From the NCBI GenBank assembly GCA_036346205.1, contig JARFJB010000896.1, forward strand, positions 2,872,001 to 2,936,000: a stretch of 64,000 nucleotides of DNA. The letters are read 5' to 3'. Below are positions 21,379-34,805 of the stretch, in pieces. Source of the DNA: Vesta saturnalis. Its lineage: Eukaryota; Arthropoda; Insecta; Coleoptera; Lampyridae. Within the stretch, counting starts at the first letter, position 1. Each line of letters begins with the position of its first letter. Both the position numbers and the translations under genes were made by a program. The notes beneath the pieces are model-generated. The model saw nothing but the letters and a program-made list of their open reading frames with translations, was not told the origin of the DNA and ran no database searches.

Positions 21379-24300
21379 ACTTTTTTCCGTAAGCAAATTT
21401 AAACAGAAATTACGTCATTCTTGAGCTTACATTACTTAAAATAAAAAAAAAACTATATGACTAACCTGTTCACTTTCCTTATCTAAGAAAGGCAAACTTT
21501 TTATAAAACTTAATTGCAGAACAGAACCCGGTTATAATTTAAGGAGGCGTCCTCAACATATACGACTACGAATATAGTGTAGCTCTATATGCACTCATTC
21601 TTGCGTATGTATGATTGTGAGTTATCCTACTTTGTGCATACACGTCTACTCTACTTAGATATTAAGAATACATTATAATAAATTAACAATAGTGAGAGAC
21701 TGTATCATTGTCATTTTCTTAATAGTACTACTTGTAACCACAAAATTCCCTTTCGCTAGGTCACTACACACGGTGATGCTAATGTTCAAGCAGGATTAAT
21801 TCGAACTGATTTGCATAAAAAGTTTATTCTATTAGTACGCTTTTGCCCTGTGACATACAAAGCAAGGTAGAAGTCTCCTATATTTATTCTCCACTATTCA
21901 TTACTACTATCATTAGTTTATCAAACGCATATCTGAAATTGCTTGGATAACTGATCCTACATCCGTGAAGGTCAAAAGTGTACCTAGAGTGGGAGCATTC
22001 ATGTTTAAGATAATGCTCAATCAAGCGATGTGCGACCAAAGTAAATAAACTAGGAAACCTTAAACGAGGCGGTGAGTCTAATGTGGAGCTAGAAATTGAA
22101 ACAAGGTAAACTAAATATCTATTTTACAACAAATAATAATTAGAAAACCTAAAATAAATAAATTTTATTCCAGTAGGTGAGGAGATAAAAGATTTCAGCT
22201 CAACCGAACCGCTGTATTAAGAAAGCACGTCTTAAAGTAAACATCTATTAAGGACATCATTTAAAACGGGTGATCACTAAAAATAAATATTATAATATGA
22301 GATATGTGGGCGGGTGACCACTATTAAGTGGTCCTGTTACACGCGACAGTGATGATGGCAGTTCCTCATCTTACACAAAGAAACTCGGAAAGAAAAACTG
22401 GGACACCAGTGAGAGCAGCTTGCATACAGTATCTCCTCGTAAACCAATGGTTGGAAAGCATGAAGCTTTGAGTACCTTCCGTAAAGGTCACGCTGCCAGG
22501 TTCTGCGACAGATTTGAGATAAGACAATCAAAAGCAGCTTTTACTTCTTTTTTGAATAAAACATGGATTGTACAACTTTACCTTATGCTTAACGTTTCTT
22601 GTTATTGCATTTCCTAGACTTCTATGAAAAGGTGTGCCGTTTTTTGACTAATTAAAATTACTTAGCAGGCAATAACTATTTCTGAATGTCAACTTATTAT
22701 TAAAGGATCTAATACTACATTCTAATAAACAAATGTAACTAATGTTACACATAAAAATTAATCTATGTCACGGTGGATTAATTACAAATAATTAATCAAC
22801 ATATGGCGACTTAATATTGTCGCCAAAAAATACTTAAATGCAGTCAAAAACGTGCGTGTATATTATATTAATACAGGTATCAGAAAGATAGCATTGCTCT
22901 TTAGAACTTTTATAATCATTTAACATGAACATAAGCTTACTTAACACAATAATGAATCAAACTGAGAAGTTTTATACACAAATGGTATTTTTTAATTTGG
23001 AAACACACTTATGTTAATGTGTACTATTATTCCGTTGCTAATTTAGATAGATAAATTGGTTTTTCTAACCATAAAGGAATATACAATTGCTTTCCAATTT
23101 TAACAGCTATAGACCGGGACGATGATTTTATTCTTTACCTTAATATAACGAAATATACAATGAAGTAATCCTTAATTTTTCTTTTAACTTTGTATCATAT
23201 TGAACAACTTATTCTTCAAATTACTCATACTTGAGCCTATTTTTCATTAATTATATATCAATGTAAAGAAATTGCATGTAGCAACGGCTACACGTGGTTT
23301 TTCTATTTACTTAACTGTAACCAACATTATTAGAAATTCCTAAATGTATACACTTTAAATAAATTTGTATTTAATGTGCAACTTTGGGAGCCTATCCACC
23401 GTCAACTTGGCGAGATTTTAAAATAACTCGACTACACCCACTTATTCTGGACCACATACATGTATCAGTAGGCTTTAATCTTTAATCCTAAGTACGACAG
23501 TTCTTCAATACAACACGAAAATACAATAACAACATAAGCCTTTGCATGAAAAGCAGATCCAAATACACAAATTCAAATCAAACAATTTAAACTATTTAAA
23601 TTAAAGCTCTTATAAAAAGCAATAGTAAGCAATAACTTTTGTGCTTATAATATCTTATCCAAGCGTGAAACAATAAATCATCACAAACGTATTACATCTA
23701 AAAGTTCAAAAAGGGATCAAGGAAAACCAAAAGATGTAAGAGAAAATTTTAATTAGCATACAGACACAGATATACATAAGACAAAGAATTAAGTATCCAA
23801 TAAACATACTTTTATTCAGTAACCATGGATGAATGAAAATTTTAAATAAATCCCAAACAACTGGTTTATTAGTATGAAAGCAAGTAATGCGGTAAACCTC
23901 AATGCTAAGTAAACTCCAAAGTATGTTTGAAATAACCTTCACATAAATTTAATTAACAGAAATTAAACCAATATTAAATTAGGTTAGTTAGATAGTTCAA
24001 TACATTAACACAGTCGCAGACAAGCACTATAGAAAGCCCTAAAATAATAAATAGAATTCAATGAGCAATCACGACGGAATCCCAGACCTTTGAGAATTCT
24101 TGTATGATATGGCAGCTTAATAATAATGTTGTAAGTCTTAAATTGAAGTAATTCTTACACAATGTGCCACACTACATGTATGTTATGCGCTAAAAGAAAA
24201 AGAAAAGTACATGAAAACTTAATAACAATCTTTAAAAGATTACGCAGAAAACAATTTCAAATTCAACAAGAAACGACAGTAATGTGAGAGGCCCAATCAC

Positions 24301-24719
24301 CAAAACAACCAGTGACAAAAGCAACGGTAGATGACACGCAACAAATTCTGTCAATTTAAACTGACAGCTCATGAACAAAATATATACATAATGATGTTCT
24401 TTTTTTGAGGATATTAAAGCTAAAGTAGTTACAAATACCAACTAAATATCAATATATGTTGAAGCCGTCAGATACAATTAGATGAGAGTAATTTTATATA
24501 GTAGAAGATGTATATCTACACCTATTCACTAGTTCAAACAGCAGTGTGCTATTATACAACTAACGAACAGCCTAATTAACTTGATAGGTAGAGCAAGTGC
24601 AACACGCACTCTGGAGAGATGATAGCCAGATGTAAAACATCAAGAAGACAATAAATAAAACCTGTAAGTAGAATTTGTTCGTAGGAGACGAAATAACCAA
24701 TAGTACAGTTGATTAAACC
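21379..24719. other. No gene seen (3.3 kb)
   Basis: AT-rich. Scattered frames of 64-78 codons (22337-22531, 22420-22617, 23706-23942, 24232-24441) have no recognised domain, and two of them overlap on opposite strands. No RNA gene or repeat copy was recognised. Confidence 0.4.
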
Positions 24720-27340
24720 GTTCAGATTTGTTTGTGTGCATAACGTAAGCCTGATGTAAAAGTTACGCCACAGGAATTTTTACTAAAACGTTGAGATTAT
24801 GTAAAAGTATAGTTATCTGTTATATAAATGTTTATGAGTTGGAAGAATTAAATTTGCATGAGAAATACTATTTTAGTAAAATCCCTGCTGAGAGGATAAT
24901 TAGGATTGAATTGCTATGAAGGGGAAGCGTGAGTGAATCAATAATGTGTTGATATTGTACTAAAGTATAGAGGAAGAATACGTATGCATTTTTACTTGTA
25001 TAACTTACATAAAGGAGTTAGGATTTCACAATTTATGTATGATTAAAGGGCTGAAGGTGATGAAATTTACTTAATTTTGCGAAAGATTTCATGCACATGT
25101 ATAACTTTCACAAAATTGCTGACTTAGTACTTTGTGTTGTGTGGAATGATTATGAATGTCGAATTTAGAGTTATTACGATTTTTGTGGAAACTTCAAGAT
25201 GGAGAGGATGGATGACGCGAATTTTGCATTGGTTCCATTTCACATTTTGTGCCCGGCAAAGGCACAGGATATTGAAACACTTAAAGAGTGGTTGATATAG
25301 TTTGGCGGGTAGATCTTCGATCACGTTTGGCAACATGGACCTTATCACCTATAAAAGAAGTGACAGCGTAAACAAATTCAGTGCCGTAGTTAAACGATTA
25401 TTTGAGTTTTCTGCGACAAGTCATTGTTGGGGATAAAATATTAAAACTTTCGCAAGTAAAGTTGGTATATGTAGGTACAAAACTTTTCCAAAAATTGAAG
25501 TGTTTAAACAGATGTGTAATAAACAGCACATTATATTAAGCAAAGCACTATGCATAAAACCCGCGGAATAGAAAAGAACTTTTAAAACGATCCTTATAAG
25601 TAAGAAAGCATTTAAATGTTGCAAATTGATGTTGACAATATCGAATATTTACAATACTGATGTACATACATGTGTGTGAAAAAGTAAACTTTCACCATTA
25701 TTATACATAATTAAAATACTTACCCTTTGTGCTTTTAAATGGTGTATTTTTGTATTTATATTTTATATAAATATATACTTTTCGAAAGGTATAGATTTGT
25801 ATAAAATATAAATATACAAATACACTATTTAAGAACCCAAACGCTAAATATTTTAATTAAATACATTTGTGTTTGTGAACAAAATTAAACCAATTAAGTT
25901 TACAGACAATTAAGTATTTAGACATGGAGAGAGCTAAAATATCAACATCAACGAACATTTGAGAAGACAATAGATAAACAAATTGCCTAAGTAATACAAG
26001 AGTTAAAGGACGTGATTGAAAGCGAAACATTTAGCTTGCACCGGCACAGGAAAAGGCCGAATATGCGCGAGTGTATGTGTATTATCCCAAGGATTTAGTT
26101 TAACCCCGCTGAATAGTATATTATAGAGAACTTAGGAGAGGTATAGGTAAGAATAATTTTAATACTTGTGAAATAGTGCACAATTACTTGATCTATAAAG
26201 GCGTCAGTGTTAATGTTGCAAATTTTAATGAAGCCATATGTACAACCAATTCTCTTTAGCGATTCTTTAGTAATTACGTCAAATCCAAGCTACTTGAACT
26301 TTTCTTTTCTTCCTATTACTTCACTGAACCATCCAATGTGTATAAATATATTTGCAGAATTGGTTAATAGTGTTCGATGATTCGCCTTTTTCTTCTTTTA
26401 CTTAAATTATAAGAGACCTCATCAAACAACCATTATGTAAGATTTCATTAAAGGTTCAATCTAGAGTTTTAAAGAGAACCAATATTACATTACTATATTT
26501 CTTTGTTTCCCTATATATTTATGTGTAAAGTTGGATTACACAGCCTAAGAATTTTTTTTTATGATTGTGGACAGGGTAAATTTGGCCTATCGTGCTAAAG
26601 CATTCAGGAACACTTAGGAGGATGGATTAAATTTTCTCAAATCATAAGTGAGAGGAAAGCAGGAACTAGGGAGATCATTCCAGAGTTTATAAGCCAAATA
26701 ATGAACCGTTTGACAATTTGGCTCTATTTATAACGGACTGGTCTCAAAATTGAGGGCAAACCGACGACAAAATTTAATTATTGTTACTTCTTATTGAATA
26801 TACAGTATTTGTTTGGTTGAAAAGCTGTTTATCGCAGTGTTGGTGACCATAGATTTGAATACCATAAAAGCAAAATGTTCAGATTTGAATCAAAGATTGC
26901 AAACCTCCTAAAGGGAACACTGGTGGTTACGTATGTTTTAACTTGGAAATAGGACTTAGTAATTTCGTATGTAAAAATCACTAAACTTAATTATTTTATT
27001 TACAAATTGTGTGATACTTACTTAGTTTAGAATATTGATAACAATTATAAATATGATTTCATGTTTATACGACGTCAAATTCGAAAGTATCCAGATAACG
27101 TTTTACTACTTTCATTTTTTAAGTATATAGGACGTGACCAATAATTTTATGATTACGTACGTGTTTCAAAATTTACTAAAACTTTGGAAGATTTTGTTCT
27201 TAATTGCATTTAAGGATTTTCGTCTCTATTAAGATAAATTCATTAAAGTTACTCGGACGAAAGTTAGCATATCATTTTAGAGTGAAAGGAATATTTCAAT
27301 TGTATATGATATTATCAAGTAAAGATTCGTTAATTTACTA
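24720..27340 (+). repeat. Unclassified long interspersed repeat, copy C (longest)
   Basis: The most complete copy in the window, about 2.6 kb. It has the 5' block shared with B, the middle blocks shared with A and B, GTCAGTGTTAATGTTGCAAA (~26203) matching A at ~4020, and GTATCCAGATAACGTTTTAC (~27089) matching A at ~4626. It is interrupted by a short non-LTR 3' tail at 26545-26690. No conserved reading frame is present (25124-25348 and 25421-25624 are not open in the other copies). Confidence 0.8.
26545..26690 (-). mobile_element. 3' tail of the Jockey/CR1-group element
   Basis: On the minus strand it encodes LWNDLPSSCFPLTYD and ends in an A-rich run. It matches the end of the longer minus-strand copy at 34806-35000 nearly word for word (AGGGAGATCATTCCAGAGTT on the plus strand). 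It is a 5'-truncated insertion inside copy C of the unclassified repeat. Confidence 0.75.
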
Positions 27341-28778
27341 AGCAAGAAGAGAAATCAAATTTTAAGTTACGGAAATTATTGTTGTATTCAATGACACAAA
27401 TTCTTGTAAGCTGTAGTTTTCTTCCACGAATATTAATTTAATAAGCAAGATATCAAAATAAATTACCGAAATTTTATTTCTACAGAAAGCAGTAACACAT
27501 AAAAGTGATTTGTTATTTGTGAACGCTATTGTTTATTCAGCGCAGTAATTATAAGTAAAGCTAAAAGAAACGTAGAAAGTTGAGCTCGAACGTTTATGTG
27601 CTATGTACTAAAATCTTAGTAATTTTAACTCAAACAAACCGATCTTTACGTAAAACTGTATGTCTCTAAGATAATAATAGGGAAAAATGGAAGTGTATAC
27701 CCTAAACGAGAGATAAACAGACATGAAATAAAATTTACAGTCAAGTTCTTTATACATAATTGTAACTGAAGTTGACAGACCAAAAACAGCTATAAGTGGT
27801 ACACAAATCTCCTATAATTTGTCAATGTAAACTTACAGTTGAAGAAAATAAGCAATAGTGATGAATAGAAAATATGCAAGTAATAAATGTTATATATAGA
27901 ATTGGTTCATTTAACCAACATTCAATATTTTGGGACACGCGCCGCTGGTGCGAACAATCAATTAGTTTATTTTAAATCACTATACTCAATGTAATAACCA
28001 CAAAATTGCCACTGGTGCAAACAGGTAGTAAATTCATGTTATATAATAAGGTATCATAGATTAATTGCCCAGATAACCAGGTGAAATGAATGTTCTAAAC
28101 TAACATGATTCGATGCCCTCAAAGGATAGATAGATAGGTATGTATCTTGGTAGTGTGTAGATGATGAAATTTAGCGTAAGCAATCTTGAGTGTATACAGA
28201 AAGTGACCATGTAATTTAACTAATAGTCGTGGATATTATTGTTCGAAGTAATCAGAGAACATAACCATAGTGTTGATATGATTAGTAGTACAGAAATGGT
28301 ACAGAAAAATCCAGAAGAGGAGTAAGTTCAAAAGCAATTCCGGGTATAAGTTTGATGTGTAGCTAAAGAAAGTGGGAAATCAATATAACTTATCACATAT
28401 GTTTCGACGCAAAACTTTATCTGGGATCAGCTCGTTGAAAACGAAGGATACAGATACCCTTATTCAATATAAGTAATGCGTTGGATTACACTTCAATTAA
28501 TTGGGTCTCTAAACAGTTTAGAGAATTTTGGAGAAATTTGTATAATGTCATTAAATTAATTTCAATGCTCACATAAGCAAGCCGGTAACGTTTTAATTTC
28601 AAATTCTACATATAATATTTTAAATATCCTAATATTCGCAAAACAACTACAGCAAATTTCATCCACACTTGACACTCCCTTCACTAGATGTTTTTTCCCA
28701 AGAAGTGTCCAAAAACTAAGCACTAACCTAAAAAATAAACTAAAACTAGGAATAATCCTAAATTTAATCACCACCTAG
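27341..28778. other. No gene seen
   Basis: AT-rich, no supportable frame. The minus frame 28562-28774 has no recognised domain. Confidence 0.4.
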
Positions 28779-29144
28779 CCTGCGACAAAAATTCAATCTA
28801 ACCTAGAACTACTCCAACCTAACACGACTTTTGAGAATGCATTCGATTACTGCACTGGAATCCTATGTCTAGAATATACGGAAGAGGCCGAGTCGCAGTT
28901 CACGGGATCCTCGCAGAACTGCAACCAAATACGATACGTCTACCTGACTAGTATCCTCTTACGACAAGCAGGGGCATCTGCTCTAGGAAAAAATTTACTC
29001 CGTCCCTACACAGAGAAAACGTCCAAAGGACTACAGTCACTATTAAAATTTTACTTCAAATTTTTAGCATTCCACACTTTCTTGGAGATACCTTATGCAC
29101 CAGATAATTTATGTCTGATAAGACACTTTGCTATTGATGTAATA
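28779..29144 (+). pseudogene. Met-less 122-codon open frame, possible tyrosine-recombinase fragment
   Basis: The plus frame between stops at 28776 and 29145 is open for 122 codons, and local composition is GC-richer than the flanks. It has no start Met. Residues read QNCNQIRYVYLTSILLRQAG, then LLRPYTEKTSKGLQSLLKF, YFKFLAFHTFLEIPYAPDN, LCLIRHFA. The pattern of a Tyr-Thr-Ser step, a basic helix, and then a proline-loop plus hydrophobic helix resembles the N-terminal core-binding domain of Crypton/DIRS-type tyrosine recombinases. The catalytic Arg-His-Arg-Tyr domain is not seen downstream. An exon or remnant of another protein would fit too. The family call is inference from pattern only. Confidence 0.35.
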
Positions 29145-29147
29145 TAG

Positions 29148-31589
29148 TTCAACAAATGTCGGCGCTGAATTAGCTGCAAAATATCGAGACGCGTCCGAAA
29201 AGACATAATTCCTCCTCAAACACGGCGTAAACCGATAAGTTGAATAATTATTTATACCCACAAAATAAAAAATTACAGTTCAATTAGAGAATACATGATA
29301 AGCATGATATACAAGAATATAAATGGTGTAACATAGGGGTTTTACTTAGGGTAAAATTTTTCTGTATGTTGAACAAAATATAGTAAACAAATGGTGAATG
29401 TAGACTAAAATAAGCAAAATCAACTTACGCATGTCAAATACAATAATCTTATCTTACATAATTCAGATAAAAGACTTACTGGAAAGGATTGTAGTCCAAT
29501 AACAACGTGCAACAACACTGCATAAGTGTGTTTAAACATTCATGTGTAACGAGTTCCTTTTTCATCTAAACAAAACAAAAGCATTCCTGTATTTCTGAAC
29601 AATTACATAAACTTGATATTTAACGCAAACCGTAATCATAGAAATTTGTACCATTACAAAAGTAATCAATGAAAAATGTTAAATATTATTAGAAACATTA
29701 TATTTAACGGCAAAATCGTTCATACAAAATCCATAATGCGATATGGATAAATTTAGACCACGAGGAAACTGTTCCATTAAATTTTAGGTACGAAATAGTA
29801 CGTAATGTATGAATTAAGCAAGTGAGTAATTATAATACTATAATAGCAAATTACTAATTATTCCTTTGGGTCGACCGGTATTTCTCCTGTTAGTGGTATA
29901 CGTTATAGAGCTCCTTCAATGTTACTACTCACATACTTAGGAACCGACTGCCAGTAATGCAAATTAACCAATTTTCCTTTTAATTACATTCCAGTTGGTC
30001 AGGTATAATTGCCGTTATTACTAATAGCAACAACTTGTGTGATACTACTCTGTAATATTAGTTTGCTCCTTATTAAATTAGTTATACTGATACATCCGTA
30101 AAACTTTTATTGGGTTTATTGACAGTTATATAGGTATTGCATTCTTGGTGATAATCGGATCTCGCTCTGTTCTACTTGCTATTGATCTATATCCGTCAGC
30201 ATGTTGTCCTAAATGGCTTATAGTCTAAAGCAAATATCCCTTTCGTAACAGCAGAATTTAATCGGAAATTCTGGAAGTTAAGCTAGTTACTTTATTCTTT
30301 TGTTTCAATGATGAGTTAGTGAAACAATTTTTGTAAGCGTATTGTGCAATTGTCACAATTCCTGAAAACTGTCCTGTAAATCTATGCTATCCCTGTAGGT
30401 TTTTTGCATTACCAAAGTGTTTTATTAGCTGTTAATATACCTACACTAAACGATATTTTATTTCTAATTCAGCTCCAGCTAAGTTTGGAAATTCAGGTAA
30501 GGATACAACGTATTTGTTACGGCATATAATTAATAGCTTCACTAAGGGACGTTTTAAATCGTTATATTTGACATTTGATATTGAAATTGTTTAACGGAAG
30601 ATTTGTACTGAATAGGAAATTCTCAAATGTTTTTCTTTAACAAACGTTAAAGTTAATAATTTGAATATGAAAGTTTCTGGTGACTGGTTACGTTGTTTTA
30701 ATAACGGTTTAACGGTTGTTCTAATACGGACACATCTTGATGTTTTTAACAAAGCTTTAGATTTGATACTGACGATAAATATCTTTTCAGTGTATAATAA
30801 TAATAATAATAATAATAATTCGATTTTGTTTTAAATTGTTTGTGTTACTTAGTTGAAAGTAACGCAATTAAACAGTGTACTTGTGTATAATGCATTCCAG
30901 TCAAATCGAGCTACCCTGAATGTATTGTTGATATTCAGACATATTTTATCTAAAAATCAAACCCTGTGTCCAACACCTTCTCCACACCCTCACGTCAAAC
31001 ATTTCAAATGAGAAAGATAGTCGAGTGCCTCTTGTTTGAAAGGTACATATTGAACAATTACACCCCACCTGAAACACAAGTCTCTCATGAAAACTTCCAT
31101 TCGCTTAACTTGAAATCTCCTCAATACAATCTTCACTTCAACTTTCGACACAGAGTGTGTACCTGCCTATTTCAACGATAACATCGCTCCCAAAAGGATT
31201 TCATCTATGTAGAATACAGAATTCGACGTGATTTGATTCTGGTCCTAACCTTAACGTGAAAGTCGATATCTCCTGTTTGTTTCCATATTGCGATATCTAA
31301 ATTTTCAGAGACATCAATTATATTAATGGGCTTCAATTTTCATCTACTAATCCAGCTGGTCATAGTGAAGGAACATTTGCTATTTGATGTGATCTCATAC
31401 AAATGAATTCCGAACCCATAAGAACCCCTGATAAACCTAACCATACCCCACACGTTCTAGACAGATTTCTTACATAATACCAACTTGTTTATTAAACGTT
31501 GAAAACAATATCTTCGAAAAATAAATCTTATACCATGTGGAAATGTAATATAACGTTCAAAATCATACATACAACGAACATGCAATGAA
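29148..31589. other. No gene recognised
   Basis: AT-rich. Contains an (ATA)n microsatellite at 30793-30819 and a plus frame 30966-31181 (71 codons) without a known domain. The last few hundred bases lead into a 5'-truncated piggyBac transposase, with no matching N-terminal coding sequence visible. Confidence 0.4.
30793..30819. repeat. (ATA)n trinucleotide microsatellite
   Basis: Nine ATA units, uninterrupted. Confidence 0.95.
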
Positions 31590-32555
31590 CCAGGTTCTTC
31601 TCATTGGGGCAGTCGCAAATTTTGGCCTTTGGCAAACCGATTAGATACGGTTTCAAGTTTTGGGTTGGTGCTACTGACAAAGGATACTCAGTGTGGTTTA
31701 AACCCTACCAGGGATCCAGTAGTAAAATAAGAGACGAAGATAAGGAACTGGGACTAGGTCCGTCGGTAGTTGTAGAATATGCAAACGTTCTTCTTTCACA
31801 TGGAAAATTTTGTTACCATTTGGTTTTCGACAATTTCTTCACCACTGTGTCATTGTTGGATAAACCGGCTAAACTTGATGTTAGAGGTACTGGGACAATT
31901 CGTGAAAATAAATTGGATCTTCTGAAATGACTACTAAAAAGATGATGAAAAAAAAAAGCACCGAAGCTATTATGAATACCGATATACACCTGACAACCAA
32001 ATTGATGTTGCAAACTGAAACGATAATAACATTGTGAGCATTGCTTCAAACGCGGGAAACGCCTTACCTATAAAGAAAGTTGTACGTTATCCCCAAAAAG
32101 AGAAACGTAAGGTTTACATTCCTCAACCAGCCTTACTTTCTACATATAATGCAGATATGGGAGGCGTAGATAGAGGTGATCAGAATATTAGTCTCTATTG
32201 TACAGGAATAAGAGGAAAAAAGTGGTATTGGTGTCTTGTATGCCAAATTATTGATATGTGTATTCAAAACAGCTGGCAATTGCACCGCGAAGGATGAAAA
32301 CTAGATCAACTAACATTCAGACGAAATATTGCAACGACTATCTTACAAAAACATGCCTAACAGACACCTAAGCAAAGAACACGCCCGTCGCAATTAGAGA
32401 ACCTCGGATGTCGCTATGATCGCATCGACCACTATGTGCCTTCTCAAAGGAAACAAACCAGATGTAGACATTGCCACAAGAAGGTTTCAACAAAGTGCTC
32501 TAAATGCAATGTAGCTCTCCATATTGACTGTTTCACTTCCTACCATACACTGTAA
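31590..32555 (+). pseudogene. piggyBac transposase remnant 1 (C-terminal half)
   Basis: The first piece (31604-31930) reads KPIRYGFKFWVGATDKGYS, then LGPSVVVEYAN and the DDBD Asp in LVFDNFFTT (~31830). Stops and frameshifts fill 31930-32033. The second piece (32034-32297) holds STYNADMGGVDRGDQN (~32140) with the third catalytic Asp. After another stop, the cysteine-rich C-terminal zinc-binding domain is still readable (RCRHCHKKVSTKCSKCN, ~32464-32512), ending at TAA 32553. The N-terminal half with the first catalytic Asp is missing. piggyBac enzymes cut and paste at TTAA. This copy is inactive. Terminal repeats could not be assigned with confidence. Confidence 0.85.
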
Positions 32556-32621
32556 TATTTTAATATTACAAAATAATTATTACAGTTTATTTTATTGATT
32601 GTGTTTATCTTTTTTTTTTCA

Positions 32622-32721
32622 CGTGAATTTGTGTTTTGCATAAAATATTGTTTAGAATTTTAATTATTGTGTTCATTTGCTTTAGTACTTGAATTTGTGT
32701 TTTGAATAAAATATTGTTTAA
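32622..32721 (+). repeat. Two ~36-bp direct repeats 3' of piggyBac remnant 1
   Basis: GTGAATTTGTGTTTTGCATA and onward at 32624, repeated as TTGAATTTGTGTTTTGAATA and onward at 32689. Both copies continue into AAATATTGTTTA. They hold the AATAAA word in the second copy and probably duplicate the element's poly(A) region. Confidence 0.8.
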
Positions 32722-32835
32722 TACCTAATAGTATTACTCATATTCCCATCGTCCTTATAAAAGGACACCCCACAGAAATACTTTGGGTCATGCCAGATAT
32801 TTTTAAATATTTGTTTGTGTTTATATAGACTAGTA

Positions 32836-34081
32836 CCACTAAGGAAAAAACACCTCGACTAATCCTAAGTATTTTTGGAAGTTTTTTAGTTCTAAGAGTG
32901 ATCCATCGAGAATTCCTAGCACAGTGACTTATAAAAATACAACTTATTCTAACCCTGAATCTGTTATACAAGGTTTTAAAGAATTTTTTAGGAGTGCTTA
33001 CGTACCTGCATCAGATCGCGTTGTCTCACTCTTTTCTGAAATTAACAATTTATCTAACTTATCAATAGATAACATTACTGTTGATGAAGTAATTTTTGTT
33101 CGTAAGCTAAAAATTAGCTACACTACTGGGCCAGATCAAATTCCAACGTTCATGATAAAATATTGTGCTGCTGTGTTTTCTATTCGATCATGTTACCTAT
33201 TTAATATTTCTCTACATAACAAGGTATTTCCTACGTTATTCTAATATTTGGCCCATCTTAAAAAGTGGAGAACTCAGTGAAGTCACCAATTATCGGCCTA
33301 GTAGCATATTAAATAACTTTGCGAAAATTTTTGAAATGATTATATATTCTCGCATTTATCCTAAAATAAAAAGATTGATATCAACCCACCAACACGGGTA
33401 ATGGAACATACGTCTACAGTTACGAACTTAACGTATTTATCTCATAAATCAGCAAGTGAGTTAGACGATAGAAAGCAAGTTGATGTTATAAATACAGATT
33501 TCAGCAAAGCTTTTGACAGTGTTGCTCATGATATACTTATGGCTAATCTAGAAAATTTTGGAATCCATTTTTCCTGTCTAGATTTAATTTTTGTTCCTTA
33601 GAACACTGGAGACATACAACATGTCTGATATTTCTCCAAAACCTATTGAATAACAAACTTGACACTCCTAACTTACTATCTTCATTAAGTTTCTCAGTCC
33701 CTAAATATTATATACGTAGTTACACTTGTTTTCATAATACAAAACCACGTACAAATGTGTTGTATAAGTCCCCTATTATACATTGCTGTAAAATTTATGA
33801 CAACCATTATGCACATGTAGATTTATTTAGCTGTCACTTACGTTAATTATTAAATGAAAGTAACTAACACTTAACTTTTCTATTTTTGTTTGTGTGTGTG
33901 TAGCAGCTACCTTTTGCTATTACTATTATTACTGAGTGATTTGTAAAAACCAGACTTCGTTAATTCATCTTTATATAGATTATTGTATACTGCTTAGTTT
34001 GAACTACTACTTTTGTCCTATAATTGGAATTTTTGTTCCGTTGGACAATAAATATTATTATTACTATTATTATTATTATTA
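32836..34081 (+). pseudogene. Second type of non-LTR retrotransposon, internally deleted
   Basis: Reading frames in succession give the linker and RT start: YTTGPDQIPTFMIKYCAA (~33118), then, after a frameshift, WPILKSGELSEVTNYRPSS (~33247) and LISTHQHG. Next comes motif A as NTDFSKAFDSVAHD (~33492) in the following frame. The sequence then jumps at ~33600-33640 from NLENFGIHF to a C-terminal stretch (NLLSSLSFSVPKYYIRS). The RT core with the catalytic ADD box is therefore deleted. The end is a (TTA)n run at 34052-34081, a common 3' end for Jockey/I-type insect elements. The sequence is distinct from the 11553 family. Confidence 0.85.
34052..34081 (+). repeat. (TTA)n 3' terminus of the non-LTR element
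   Basis: AATAAATATTATTATTACT followed by ATT repeats marks the 3' end of the element at 32836 and lies next to unrelated sequence (AACCAAGATGG). Confidence 0.8.
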
Positions 34082-34805
34082 ACCAAGATGGACATTTACT
34101 TCCGCAAATGAAGCGCAACACTAAAAATAAATAACTTAATTAGTTTGGGCAGTACTAAATCTTATCCTAGTCCTTAAACTAAAATACAGAAAAAAAAGGT
34201 AGTAACTAGAATTGATTGCCCTTACGGCCCAATTAGAATATATGAAATTGGTCTTAATAATTTCCTTATTCTTTTATTGCAATATCCCAAATAACGGAGT
34301 TGAGCTCCTCTAATTAATCCTTAGAATTGTGAACACTCGTGCACCACCTTACTCTAACGTCAAACACATAGCGTTAACTCTGCCGGCGCTAACTTAAGTG
34401 TTCAGCGTACACTAACGTCCTTTAGCACTTCTATCAATTAGACTGTCTTTACGGAATGCCCTTTTTAATGTTTATACACAATATTCAGTTAGCACAACGG
34501 TTAGTGTTTATTTTAAATATGTTTAGGATTATTTAAATTTTTCGAAAGGTTTCATAACACGAACGATTTCCAACTGAAAACAAAATGGGATATGGCAATA
34601 AGCAAACATGTATCAACTGCACTACTAAATACTACTAATGCTACAGATCGCTACACATTTGAAGTCACACGCGACCGTTCGCCTAACCTCTCCAATCAAA
34701 GAGTGGCTATCAATCTCTCCAAATCCGACTACACCAGGTCTTTGCTCGTTAATCACACCATCTTAGCCAACGTCAGTATTATATTGTCATCAACACTCTT
34801 AAGGA
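34082..34805. other. No gene recognised
   Basis: A plus frame 34592-34816 (74 codons, starts MAISKHVSTALLNTTN) is open over a GC-richer stretch, but no domain is recognised. Confidence 0.35.

Noticed and set aside
28860..29100. Mitochondrial or ribosomal RNA insertion suggested by GC-rich words
   Set aside because: No recognisable rRNA core segment. The stretch is an open protein frame instead.
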